A stretch of 64,000 nt of DNA from Symbiodinium microadriaticum (GCA_001939145.1 LSRX01001138.1:1-64000); one strand, 5' to 3'. Shown: positions 45,201-55,877, numbered from the stretch's first letter. Made by a program: numbers and translations. The notes: generated by a model not told the origin, from the letters alone.

Positions 45201-48200
45201 TGCAGCGGCACCAGTGCCAAGACGGCTACCAGGTGCGACTGCGTCGACTCCTGTCGCTGTACCGCAGCCGCAGCCGCGAGAGTCGCAGGCGATGGTCGAA
45301 AGGACCGGAAGTCCCAGTTTTGGGGCACTCGGGCCTGTCACTTTGCTCTGCGAGGGCAAAACAGGCGGCGGCAGCGGCTGCGGCAGTGGCTCCTTGGCCT
45401 TCGCCGCCTTCGCCTCCTCCGTGTAGCGGAGCGGCAAGTGCAGCAGCTCCGCTTCGGGCACGTGCTGCCTTAGCTCCACGTTCGCGAGCTCGAAGAGTCG
45501 CCGTGAGGCCTTGGCTGAAAGCTTCTCCTTCTGCTTGTCGGAAGCGAAGATCACCTGCTTGATGCCGGCCTGAATGATCACCTTGGCACATTCGTTGCAG
45601 GGGAAGAGCGTCGTGTAGATCCTGCAGCCCGAACAGCTTTCGGCATTCTTGTTGAGCACCGCGTTCAGCTCCGCATGGACCACATAGGGATACTTCGTGT
45701 CCAGCTCACCTTCCGGCGAGACCTTGCTCCATGGCAACTGGTCGCTGGGGCAGTTGCTTGGCATCCCATTATAGCCTACGCCGACGATGCGGTTCCGATC
45801 GTTCACAATGCAAGCGCCCACCTGGGTGGTTCTCGAATTGATGCTCCCTTTTTGGGTCCCAACAATCTTGTGTGGCACACTTAAAAGAAGGACCCTTTAC
45901 GGGACCCTAACTACCTTGTAAGGGACGCTCGTTGAGCGAACTGCCCACCTGTGTTGACGGATCCTTGGAGCGCATCGCTGTGAGGAAGGCAAGGCTCATG
46001 AAGTAGTCATCCCAGGACCTAGTTCATGGTTGGGATAGTAGTAAAAATGCATTCTTGGGTTAAGTACCCATAAAGACGGCATCGTATCAAAACCTGAATT
46101 TCTCTTCCTTGTTGGGTTCAGTTACCGTACCCATAAAGATGTAGAATGTTACCCAACCACGAGAAGGGGACAAGGCGTCCTTTCGCGGAGACGAGCTGCT
46201 CATTGCGGAGGCTCCTCAGCCTGCCCTCCGTCAGTGCGGAAGGATACCCAGCTTTTGAGCCGCAGGCCATAAAGTTAGGGCTAAGGGGGTTTAGTGTTTA
46301 GGCCTGTGGGCGACGGCCACGCTAGCTGACAAAACTATCTGGGAACTGGCACGGCGAAAAGCGCCGGTGATCACGCAGCAGTAGCCCGTCCTCAATGTCT
46401 TTCAAGATTTTGTTGTTCTTGGCATTCTGGACCACGAGATTGTTCTTCTCTTCTTCGAGATCCGGACCTTGGCCCGAACGCGCGTGAGGCATCATGAGCC
46501 TGCTCCTCCTCCTCTTATCTGCGACTGCACGCTGCCGGCCCCTGAACAGCAGCACTCGAGCTGCTGACGCTCTTTTGCCACCACAATTCCCAGCATCTGG
46601 TCCTTTTTACAAATGGCTGCTGGCTTAAATTGGGGATCGGCGCACGGCACCCAACAAATGGCGTCACTGCCAGCACAAGAGTGCAAAATGTCCTCGAGTC
46701 CGCTCGGCGTGATGGCGAAGTTGAGCCTTGTCTTCAGTCACGTCTGCGCTACATCAAGCTTGGCAGTACTTCATGCCGAGGGACAGAGTCACTTTGACGG
46801 AGGTTTCTGGCCTCGCGCTAACGATTTCAAGAACACGGCAGACAAAGCAAACGCCTGTCCGAGGACGCAGCGAGTAGTGTGGATTCGGCAAAGTCGTTGT
46901 CATGAAGAACTTGAAAGTCTCCTGGGTGCGAGGTTTGCAGCTGCTAGTGACTGCTTGTGTCTCTGGAAAGTTCAGGTCAAGGTTCGGTGTATGTGACGGA
47001 CTTGTCACCGAGCTTGATGACGTAGCCGGAGCCATCCTGCCAACTAGACAGCTTCAAGGGATGAGAGATCTAAGGCACGAGGCTCCCCCAAAATCAGCCG
47101 GCATCAGAGGGGCAACACAAAGCACTAGCCACGACAGGACAGAGGCACCAAACTCGGATCAGCCAGATGAGGCTTTGATGGTTCACGGTCCACAACCATC
47201 AAACGGTCATCGGAAGCCTCAGTTACAGAAGCCTGCTGCAAGAAACCCGGGTTAAGAAACCAAAGCCCTACGCCGGAAGACGCGGACTTCGGGCCCCTCA
47301 CGTGCAGGGCTTTCAGTTGTAGGATCTTATATGATCTTATGATAGGTTTAAGCCGAACCCTGGGCCAAGAAAGCCCTGGCTTGCTGAAGGACAATCTATC
47401 CCCAAGCCCCGAAGTCAATGACTGTGATAGTAGGGATGATAAGCTGATAAGCATAGGCATGATAGCAGTAATAAGCCGAACAGGCACGATGATGACACGG
47501 GTATTCAAATAGCAGTCAGGGTGAGAAGAGTAGTAAGCAAGAGGAGCTACGCAGGTAGGAGAAGTGTCCTTGACCTTCTGCTGGCCGAGCACTGGTTCCA
47601 AAGCGGGGTCGAGGCTGATGCCAATGTTCTCCAGCCTCAAAAGGGATTAGGGTTTAGGGTTTCAAGAGCCTTCTGAATTTTCTGCTGATGGCTGGAAGTC
47701 TGGGAAGCGGCACAAAATCCACTTGCCGAATTGGATGCCAAGCTCCAACCTGGCACCCAGGCAGAAGACGACCTAATTCCGTCGGCCGGGCCCTTTAAGG
47801 GACAAGTTGCGTTCGCAAGAAGTTCTTCTCACTGAGCTTGCAAACATCGATCCCCGTTTCGGTGTCCTGTCGGGAACTAACGCGCGCCATTTGGGCGCCC
47901 CGCGACGTGGAAAGCTACGTTCAGCCTTGCCCATGTTCTTGATGTACTTGTTGGCCTGTCTCTGCGGGTCGATCATCAGGGGCCAGCGCCTGCCATCTTC
48001 CGCGCTGTCACGATAAACCGTCGCTTCTATGCTCTGCCTCGCACGGTCGATGATAATGCCGTTTTCGATGGAGAGCTGGTCGTTCGGCAAGGAGCAGACC
48101 ACCCACTGCCTCTTTTGGCACTCTGGGGACGTTGCTGGGGATATCGGCACGCGCCCGAAATACCACTGCTCTTCTTCAGCTCAGCCGCTGGATCTTTACT

Positions 48201-51200
48201 GGATCCCCAAGCACGGTCGACATGCTGCATCCTGGCAGCTGTCAGCTTTCCAAGCTCTAGTCACTCTAGTCCCATGTAATGTGGTGCATCACGAGGAATA
48301 TAATACTTAACCATGTCATGTGCTAATTTCATAGTAACCTCCGCAAAATCATGCAGAGGTCTGGGCCTTTGGTGTGGGCCATGTCCAGCTCTGTCAACTC
48401 CTTTCGCCAGAGCTCCTCGCAGTCGTTTCGGACCTGCGAGGTGAAGGGTCCGGCCTCGGCGAGAGCAGACAGGAGATGGCAGCAGAGGATCATGCTGTGG
48501 ATGATATAAACATCCTGCAGTACCCTTATATGGGCCCTTTAAGCTATGGGAAAGACTATGGTATTTATTCCATAATATGGGAAATGCAGGATTTATATCA
48601 TCAGACGTACCCTCTATCCTTGTTCTGATGCTTGAAGTCTCTTCTGGCCATTTCTGGCCATCCTGTCTTAGAGTTGGGCGTAGGAGACCATGCCAGCAGC
48701 CACGATGCAGTCACCAGGCAAAAGTCCCAGCTGTGCGTTGAGGTCCTGCAACACCAAAAACAGTCTGCCCCACCAAGGATGGCTCCAAGGCTCATAGGTT
48801 TACACTCCCACAGCTCGGAGAATCAAGGCGAGGTCTATCAGGCGTAGTCGGCCTGAAACTCTAAGAGCAAGCCCCCGTTAATGCTCATACTTTTCAAGCT
48901 TAGGGCTCCGCTTTCGATCACCCTCGCACTCGCACAAGGCAGGGAAGGCTGCACGACGACCGGTCCACAAGAAGAACAGTGTAGCGTTCGGTTTCAGGTT
49001 TAGGGCCTAGGAGTTCCTGTCGCATAAGAAAGTCTCCTGAACATTCTGTCCCCATCGCGCTTTCTCTCCGCCGAGGCCACCAATCAACTTGTGCCTGGGT
49101 CACCGCGCAGACAGGCATGCGGCATGCTTTCTAAAGGCTCCCCATGTGGGGCTTTCATTCTAACATGGGGCTTTCAGAAGAATAGGGCTAGGGTCGTAGG
49201 CTGCCTTGCTGGGTGCTGCGTCGGGTCAATATTGGAGTCCGGAGTAGCCTGAAACTCCCATCCCCAGCACCCTAATAAGCCCCAGCTTTAGACCCCACCC
49301 CCCAAACCCTAAACCCCTAAACCTCCAAACCCCAAACCCCGAAACCCCAAAACCCCCGAACNNNNNNNNNNNNNNNNNNNNNNNNNNNNNNNNNNNNNNN
49401 NNNNNNNNNNNNNNNNNNNNNNNNNNNNNNNNNNNNNNNNNNNNNNNNNNNNNNNNNNNNNNNNNNNNNNNNNNNNNNNNNNNNNNNNNNNNNNNNNNNN
49501 NNNNNNNNNNNNNNNNNNNNNNNNNNNNNNNNNNNNNNNNNNNNNNNNNNNNNNNNNNNNNNNNNNNNNNNNNNNNNNNNNNNNNNNNNNNNNNNNNNNN
49601 NNNNNNNNNNNNNNNNNNNNNNNNNNNNNNNNNNNNNNNNNNNNNNNNNNNNNNNNNNNNNNNNNNNNNNNNNNNNNNCCCCCCCCCCCAACACGGTTTT
49701 GAAGGTTGCCTACTCTACGTCGAAGCAGTACTCAACCTTGTCCTTTAACGCGGTCAAAGGCTCTTGCGTGCAACCATCTGGACTGGACTGGGCAACACAC
49801 CCAAAGAGACTCTTTTTGACGGAAGGACACCAGACGCAGGGGCACACTAAAGGGAGGATGGTGCTTCAAGTCCGAGGTCACCCTTCAACAGGCCCTAAAC
49901 CCTAAATCCTAAACCCCAAACCCAAAGCCCTAAACCCCAAACCCTAAGCCCTCAACACTAAGCCCTAAACCCTAAACCCCTAAACCCTAGACCCTATGAC
50001 CCTAAGACCCTGAACCCTAAACCTTAGCATCAAGCTGTGGCTGATCCAAACGCCCCAAACCCTAAACCCAGATCCGAAACGCTAGAACCCAAAAGCTTTC
50101 ACAAGGGCACTACTCAGGAACCTAGCTCTCACTTGTTCTAAAGGTCTGTATACTGCAGACGGGGTCCTGGTCCTTCCTCTGACTGCGCTGCGGATCCCCG
50201 TTGAGGGACAAGTCTGCTGCAACTGCAGCAAACAGCCTTTGCTTGGGGGGGGGTTTGGGTTTAGGGTTTACGCTCTCACAACTCGGACAAGCCAGGCGAG
50301 GTTCATGGTGCGAATAGGGTTTAGGGTTTAGGGTGTAGGGGGGTTTTGCCGAAGGAGATCACTGCGAATTCCTAGGAATGGTGCATCGGGCCTCCAGGGC
50401 GGCGATTTTGTTCCTCAACGTACGATGCAAGGCAGCAAGGTAAGCTGAAGGCTATCATAGCATCCGGATTATTTATTTTATGTTTATAGTATAGTATAGT
50501 AAAGTATAGTATAGTATATTATAGTATAGTATATTATTTTACACTATATTCAACAGTCAAGCAACTGCACTTGTCGCAGCTGGGACTGGGCGGCATCCAG
50601 CTTCTCCTGCCACTTCCGATGCTAAATGCCAGCTGCAACCACAGCTGCTAGCACGCTCCCCAAGCAGCTCTATAGATCTAGGCTCCCACTGAGCGGTCCT
50701 GGCATTCTGCAAGTTCGGCTTCGGCCTGTTTGAGGAGCTTCCGCTTCGGCCTGCCAACACTCTAGGGCTGGTGTCCGCAAAGGAGAACGAGAATAAGAGC
50801 AAGAAGAGCTAATCAAAGCTCAAAGCCATTCCGTCATGATGACAACAACAGGAACAGCATTTACAACAATAATCGTTGCAACCGTAACAGTTGCAATGGC
50901 GATTTCGTCTTCTGTGCCGCAAGGCAATTTGTCTCTAGGCTCCCAGCTCGACGGCTTTGGCGACGAAGTGGTACTTGTACATGGCACGGACCTACGTCTC
51001 AGCGACATTCCAGAACCCACATACCCTAAGCCCCTAAGCCCTTTTGCAGCCCGGGCCTCTATCGCCGGGTACACTGCAAGCAAGCTGGCTAAGCAAACCA
51101 CGGGCAGGGCTGAGCTACTTACAATCACTCCCCATTCCTGGCTTCGGGGCCATCCCCTGAACCCGAGACACGAAAGCCCTGAACCGTAAACGGCACTGAC

Positions 51201-54200
51201 CACAGCTCCCATCTTAAACGCTAATCCCACCAAGCCCTAAACCCCGAACAAGAGCTCGCAACATGAAGAGTCTGAGTGCCAAGCCCACAAACACAAGGCC
51301 TCGCAAGCGATGGAGGCCTCAGTCACCATGCGTCGCCCCAACGTTAAACTCGTGATGATACTATTACTAAGACTAAGAGAAGGAATGAGAACAGTAGTTA
51401 CAGCAGCAGAAATAGTGGCAGTGGCAGTGCTAGTGACAGTGGTCGTGGCAGTGATACGGTGGATGGAGGAAGTCTTGCACCGTCCAGATGCTGACTAATG
51501 ACCCTTGCTTCAAATTGATGATAGCATGCCATGTTGCTGGTGTACGATTTTTGCCAGTGAAACCCCTCGGCACTTCCCGGACTGGACATCAATGTTAAAC
51601 GAGGGTGCGGTGTCGGGTACTCTCGCTGGTCTACTCAAACCGGTGCAAGATTTGCTCCTTCAGCAGCGGTAATGGTGTTGGTGTTGGTGTTGGTGTTTGT
51701 GATGGCGGTGGCGGTGGTGGTGGTGGTTGTGGCTAGCGGTTTCAGTAGCGGTAACTAATGGTGGCAGTAGCGGTCGTGGTAGTGGTAGTGTTCGTGGTAG
51801 CAGGAGAAGGCAATGATGCCATCATAATGGTTGGTGATGATCAGAATACCAATAGTAATAGTCATGATGGCAATATGTAATCTGGAGAAGCATTGCTTAG
51901 CGGTCTGTCCCCAGGCATCATGCAACCCACAGACACGCTTCGGCTGGCCTTCTTGATTGCGGCAGGATCGAAGTCCTCTCTGTCGATGTAGGGCCCGATC
52001 GTCTGGATGACCTTCGCTGGGTAGGGTTTAGGATTTGATCCCAAAGCCAGGTCTGCAGAGTCTGCAGGGCACGTGGCCTTGTCGGGGATGTTGTCCTTGT
52101 CAAAGTCCATGAGGTCTTCCAGGAGCTTCTTTGCATCCACAAGGACCTCAACACCCCAAATCCCAGCATGGGTAAAGTAGGAACTGCATCAAGCCCTATA
52201 ATACTCGGACCTGCTTCTGCGAAGTTTCCCAATAATCCTGCCGAGTACGTTGCAAAAGCTGGGAAAGCGCGATGCGTGCTGAGGCCGCTCAAACCGGTGT
52301 CACCTCGATCTTCTTCGAAGGATTGCTCGGGTCAGGCTTCTTCACTGGCTTCAGCTGAAACCTGGGCGGCACTCTGCCCTCCCCTGAAGTCGCAACGATG
52401 TCATGAGGCCCTGACATAATGCACACGCCTTCGCAGGCGAGCCGTACACCAGCCGGTGGATTCGCAAGCGCCTTGACTTCCTGGATGTGCTCCTGGCTGC
52501 TGGTGCTCTTGAGGCTCAAAAGAAACAGGAACCTTCAGCTATACTGTACTATGCTGCGCCATACCCTAGCATACTATACTATGCTATGCTATCCCCAGCC
52601 TACAGTACCATACTATGCTATGCTATACTATGGCCTAGCAAAAGACGCATCCAGCACTCTTCCCTGTCCCAGGGCCGCTCCTTCTTCAGCTTCCTCAAGC
52701 ACTCCACCTTCGGTGCCCAGCTTGCTTTCATGCTGCTCAGATGCAGGCCCCCGAAAAACAATATGCATTTTGGAGATACCATCTTTGAACCCACAAGCCT
52801 CGTAAGCCCTAAGCGACCCCTAACTTCCGTGACACCTTTTGGGTTCGTTCAAACTTTTGCAGAGTCGTCTCATTATGTTGTAATTTAGAAGTCCAGACAA
52901 CTGATAATTTTTATCACCAGTTTTCTATAATCCACGTCACAACCCGAGCCTGATTGTCGAAGCAGGTATATACAGCTTCGGAACTAGTTGAAACCCGAGA
53001 TGTAAGCCTCGATGGAAGTATCCAGGCCCATATGAAGGCCGAAAAGCCTTACATAAAACCCTCCCTTTTTGCAACAGGCTTTCCACTTCGCCCGGAGTTG
53101 GAGCAAGCATAAAACCCTCCCTAGACCCTTAACCCTGAACCCGAACCGCCTACTAAACCCGTTTGACCCTAGTCACCCTTGTCAGTCTCTGGCTCCTCGA
53201 AACCCTAAACCCCAAACCCTAAACCCTCAACCCTAAACCCCTAAACCTTGTAAAACCCATAAACAATATAAACCCTGTAAACCCAAAACCCTCAGGCTCC
53301 GACCGCTTGGTCCAAGGCCGGCAAAGCCTCGTCCAGGTCTCTCTGGGCATCGTCCTGGGGCCCAGCGGTTTCTGTCCCAAAGTGTTTTTTGAGGTTTAGG
53401 GTACAGAACTCTGTGTTTTGGGGCTTTTTTCACTGCGATGCGTTTACTACCTCTACTGATAATGTGTGGTTCTACTTATCAGCACTGGTGTTGCCACTTG
53501 TTTCTGCTGCCGTGCCTTGATGGCTTGAGTCTCCTCGGCCTTCACCGACGCGGCAGCCTCTTCCGCTGCAACAGCCTTCAAGCGCGAGCCATTCAGCGGC
53601 CGTCTTCGCATCCGTGCTCGACATAAGTCCCCCACCTTGCTCACTTCTTCAGCCTCCCCTTTGTCCTTCGTGATCACCACCTTTCACGAAGTCGCTTACA
53701 AACATGCGACTGTCTTAGGCGTTCCCTGCGGAGATGGATTCAGATAATTCGGCTCACCATCATCTCGCCGACTTCCTTCTGCGTCTTTTCCAGCATGGGC
53801 CTGACGCGACGACACTTCCGTGTTGCATCTCTGGCACGCCCCAAGGCAGAAGTCGAGTCGGTAAGCCGCGGACTTCTTGTCAACCAGCATCTGCTGAAGT
53901 CCTGCGACTTGCTCTTCGGCGTCGCCGATCTTGCCCAAGCCTCAACTGCTCCAAGGTCTGGCAATCGTCTGTCATGTCAGCCACACCTTGAGATCGCTAA
54001 GCAGGTGGCCAACGCTATATCTGTGCTGCAGCATGCCAACCTTTTCAGTTCGAAGTTTCAGAGAAAGCAGAGTCCCGAAAAAATCACTGTAAAGAGGACC
54101 AGCAATGGACCGACTTGCGACGTGAGGCAAAAGAAGTGGCCTGCTTGCGCTTGTCTGCAAGAATGCCGACGAAGCTGTTCAGCAACTCTAAGAAGGAGGT

Positions 54201-54373
54201 TGGCGTGACCTTGTGGTCAAGGCTTTTCGGTGTTTAGGGGCGTTTCCCAGCTGCTCAACTGACGAGGTCGCACTGCAGGGAACACACTAGTTGTTGGAGC
54301 GAGGGCAAGTCCCACAGTCCCAGGGTACACGCCACTCGACAACCGGGCAAGACCACCACCAACTCAACAACCA

Positions 54374-54414
<41 letters not shown>

Positions 54415-54697
54415 GTGTATATATATATATAATCATAATCACTAATTTCAAACTCTGAGCAGTTTGGGCCACGCCGGACTCGTAGGAGAAGCTCAAAAAG
54501 CCCGACTGTCCGAACGACCCCCCAAGAGGAGTTGGAGTTCAGGGTTCAAGGTGTTCTGGTTCAGAGTTTGGGCGCCTCTGGATAAGCAACAACTGCAACA
54601 ACTCACGGGCATGAGCGAGCGGCATAAACGTGGCGATTGGTCGCTTTCAAGAAGCTTCGCGACGACGTCTCGACGCTCTGGTGGATGGTCTGGAACC
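40098..54697 (-). CDS. Axonemal inner-arm-type dynein heavy chain, 3' half of gene, about 46 short exons
   Basis: Joined exons on the minus strand give continuous dynein heavy-chain motor sequence: end of AAA4, stalk coil 1, microtubule-binding tip, stalk coil 2, AAA5, AAA6 and C-terminal domain to a TGA at 40098-40100. Dynein heavy chains hydrolyse ATP and slide axonemal microtubules. Tip sequence [18 protein letters not shown] and the stretch (I)[13 protein letters not shown] resemble single-headed inner-arm chains (DNAH3/7/12 type). Exons with checked phase: 54624-54697, 54141-54209, 54010-54040, 53874-53940, 53758-53800, 53636-53680, 53516-53575, 53304-53354, 52304-52361, 52078-52146, 51937-52011, 50948-50991, 50699-50750, 49037-49087, 48680-48745, 48380-48454, 47926-47989, 47575-47635, 46986-47036, 46872-46921, 46785-46811, 46693-46726, 46569-46602, 46391-46467, 44773-44841, 44624-44680, 44455-44567, 44173-44266, 44015-44114, 43700-43740, 42428-43598, 42196-42257, 41978-42022, 41196-41281, 41020-41126, 40874-40943, 40739-40801, 40098-40611. 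Others are approximate. Donors are GT, GC or GA. The 5' half is not in view. Confidence 0.9.
42428..43598 (-). CDS. Dynein exon: AAA6 / D6 region, the largest exon
   Basis: A single 1171-base exon, far longer than its neighbours, running from [17 protein letters not shown] through [89 protein letters not shown] and [10 protein letters not shown] to [19 protein letters not shown]. These are the signature blocks of the dynein heavy-chain D6 P-loop region. Its acceptor is AAG|G and its donor is GC (42427-42426). Confidence 0.95.
43700..44841 (-). CDS. Dynein exons: entry to AAA6
   Basis: Six exons read [97 protein letters not shown] and [13 protein letters not shown], all standard landmarks (LxxxEGxxLDD; SYRPVAxR...LFF; MYQYSLxWF; YxxxCRGLFExxKLLFSF; GExRFLL). 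Exon phases agree at every join. Donors at 44772, 44623 and 43699 read GC. Confidence 0.9.
44842..46390 (-). other. Dynein intron hosting the dCMP deaminase gene
   Basis: The upstream exon ends [10 protein letters not shown] at 46391 and the downstream exon begins [12 protein letters not shown] at 44841, giving the family-typical IEDDIL join. The donor reads GA and the acceptor AG, and the join sequence TTGAGGA is repeated at both ends. The 1549-base intron holds the complete deaminase gene; the remainder is unique DNA and short TTTAGGG-like strings. Confidence 0.8.
45120..46134 (-). CDS. dCMP deaminase, complete three-exon gene nested in a dynein intron
   Basis: Deaminates dCMP to dUMP for thymidylate synthesis. 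Exon 1 46094-46134 (ATG at 46134, [14 protein letters not shown]), exon 2 45949-46018 ([20 protein letters not shown]) and exon 3 45120-45821 (from [20 protein letters not shown]). All joins keep phase; both introns are GT-AG (75 and 127 bases). The zinc site is complete: His-Ala-Glu ([10 protein letters not shown]) and Pro-Cys-x-x-Cys (LFPCNECAK). The catalytic domain ends near residue 175. A Pro/Ser-rich extension follows, then a hydrophobic stretch ([16 protein letters not shown]) and a basic tail, so the enzyme may be tail-anchored to a membrane, which is unusual. The whole gene lies in dynein intron 44842-46390 on the same strand. Confidence 0.88.
46391..49087 (-). CDS. Dynein exons: end of stalk, AAA5 and following linker
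   Basis: Order of reading: [17 protein letters not shown] (49037-49087), [16 protein letters not shown] (48680-48745), [16 protein letters not shown] (48380-48454), [17 protein letters not shown] (ending 48038), [20 protein letters not shown] (47926-47989), LSEKNFLRT (ending 47811), [88 protein letters not shown] and [18 protein letters not shown]. All match the AAA5-AAA6 region of dynein heavy chains. Many exons are under 70 bases. Donors include GC (48679, 48379, 47925, 47810, 46871) and GA (49036, 46985, 46692, 46390). Confidence 0.88.
49362..49678. other. Assembly gap (317 N) within a dynein intron
   Basis: All bases are N. The left flank is CCCTAAA/CCCCAAA-rich and the right flank a run of C, so a repeat probably blocked assembly. 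One small dynein stalk exon could lie inside. Confidence 0.97.
49713..50750 (-). CDS. Dynein exons: stalk coil 2
   Basis: Exon 50699-50750 gives [17 protein letters not shown], exon about 50562-50606 gives [14 protein letters not shown] and exon about 49713-49757 gives [15 protein letters not shown]. Together they match the returning stalk helix of DNAH3/7/12-like chains (PKR...L..A...L...Q..L......L..V...I..L..K). The donor at 50698 reads GA. Downstream (lower coordinates) the intron runs into the 317-base gap, so one exon could be hidden there. Confidence 0.8.
49870..50345. repeat. Telomere-like CCCTAAA strings in a dynein intron
   Basis: CCCTAAA in one orientation (about 49888-50080), then TTTAGGG in the other (about 50257-50340), both within one intron of the dynein gene. 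Copies are degenerate. Confidence 0.85.
50948..52500 (-). CDS. Dynein exons: microtubule-binding stalk tip
   Basis: Exons near 52416-52500 give [20 protein letters not shown]; 52304-52361 gives [19 protein letters not shown]; 52078-52146 gives [19 protein letters not shown]; 51937-52011 gives [20 protein letters not shown]; a short exon near 51034-51056 gives ARAAKGL; 50948-50991 gives [15 protein letters not shown]. These match the family pattern from NPP..V through FDKDNI and PYI to AAKGLC.WV. Two of the introns (52362-52415 and 52012-52077) are multiples of three with no stop, so the unspliced frame stays open through them. Confidence 0.88.
51640..51800. repeat. GGT/GTA trinucleotide-rich patch in a dynein intron
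   Basis: Repeated GGTGTT, GGTGGC and GTAGTG units between exons at 51937-52011 and about 51034-51056. A similar but weaker patch lies at about 51395-51470. No coding meaning is proposed. Confidence 0.7.
53304..54697 (-). CDS. Dynein exons: end of AAA4 and stalk coil 1
   Basis: Exon 54624-54697 gives [20 protein letters not shown], the AAA4 end (usual pattern IHxSV...R.NYVTP). Exon 54141-54209 continues [20 protein letters not shown]. The next exons read [68 protein letters not shown] and [12 protein letters not shown], the classic first stalk helix. Exons are only 31-74 bases. Donors at 54623, 54140, 54009 and 53515 read GC; those at 53873, 53757 and 53635 read GT. Confidence 0.87.
54377..54432. 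repeat. (TA)n microsatellite in a dynein intron
   Basis: About 25 TA units interrupted by ctgtg, within the intron between exons 54624-54697 and 54141-54209. Confidence 0.93.
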
Positions 54698-55111
54698 TCA
54701 GTTCGTGAAGAGGTATACTCACGGAAAGAAGCTTTGGTCAATGCATGCATGTATCCTGACATTGGCACGTTGTACATCTAGAATGTAGATGGATAGCTAC
54801 GAACCGACGTGCCTTTAGCATGTACAGATGATGGATCCAATATTTGACTACTTGTGACTACTTCTGTACTTCTGCCCCTTAGTCGTCTCCTAAACCCAAA
54901 ACCCTAAAACCCTAAAGCCCTAAACCCTTACTTCTTCCTTCCCGACGCCTTGCGTCAAGCCGGAATGCACCCTTCTGTGCCCCGAGCATCTTCAAGGAGC
55001 CCTCGAGGTTGGGAAGCTCGACCTTCAGGACAGTATATACAGTATGTATATATATATATATATGTATATATACATACACACACATATGTATGTATATATA
55101 TATATACATAT
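54698..55111. other. Stretch between the first visible dynein exon and the LTR element
   Basis: No dynein exon is recognised here. A minus-strand protein-like run near 54950-55020 (LPNLEGSLKMLGAQKGAF) is unassigned. CCCTAAA strings occur at 54890-54930 and a TA/CA microsatellite at 55030-55111, which is the insertion target of the LTR element. Confidence 0.45.
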
Positions 55112-55275
55112 TGTTGACAGCAAACTCGCACTAACGCGCGAAAGCCATGCCACAAACGCACTTTTCGCTACACCAGGAGCCACGCTGCTGCTGTGCGGAC
55201 GCACTCCCTCGGCAAACTACCGGCACACAAACAACGGACAAGCATTCAGATCAAACCATCTGCACAACTTTCACA
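55112..55275 (-). repeat. 3' LTR of the copia-type element
   Basis: Base-for-base identical to 63625-63788. The polyprotein frame ends 25 bases inside it (TGA at 55251-55253). Just upstream in element orientation a weak purine run (AAAAAGAGA, about 55286-55294) is the only polypurine-tract candidate and is not adjacent to the LTR. Confidence 0.95.
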
Positions 55276-55877
55276 CTGCTAACAATCTCTTTTTGATCTG
55301 AACACCTCCGCTTTGCGGCCTCTTCTTTAAACACAACACCGCACCCGAGTTGCTCCCGTATCTCCTTAGATCTGCCGCCCTTGGTTAAACCATCGGCGAT
55401 CTGATGCCTAGTAGGGACCCAGAGCAACTTTGCTTTACAGGGCGCTCCTCTGGTGGAAAGCATTTGGCGAAGAAGCACGGCATGAATAACACTCGCCTTG
55501 TCAGAAATGTGCTGACCGTCCTTGTGGACCGTATCATAAATAGACTTACAATCAGTAACAACCGTCATGGGAACCAAGTCATTCCATCCATCATCTTCAA
55601 CACTACCTATGACTTGTGATCCGAACTTCATTTCACTCATCAGCACTTGACAAAAGTGACCCATGCCGAGCGCCATCAAAGCAGCATGAGTTTCTCCAGC
55701 GAAGCTCGACTCTATGACGCGCTTGTTAGTGCTGCTTCTCCAATCTATCACGTTGATGTGGTTAGCACACCCTTTCACGTCAGTAGAACCTCGCTCGACA
55801 AAACCGACAACGGCTCCTTTCTGGGAGTAAACGAGACGCTTGTCTTTGGGAGACATGAGAATATCTTCGCACTCTTT
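55251..55877 (-). pseudogene. C-terminal RNase H part of the polyprotein, downstream of the in-frame TAG
   Basis: In the same frame as the polyprotein, directly after the TAG: KECEDILMSPKDKRLVYSQ, then VIDWRSSTNKRV, ESSFAGETHAAL (Glu of the active site), VVTDCKSIYD (Asp) and TRHQIADGLTKG (Asp). These are the usual second half of a copia RNase H. The codon before the TAG is GAT and the one after AAA, so a single base change (for example GAG or CAG to TAG) would explain it. The frame ends inside the 3' LTR. Confidence 0.88.

Noticed and set aside
45052-45562. Plus-strand frames across the dCMP deaminase exon
   Set aside because: Antisense shadows; the minus strand has the complete zinc-binding motifs and splice-consistent exons.
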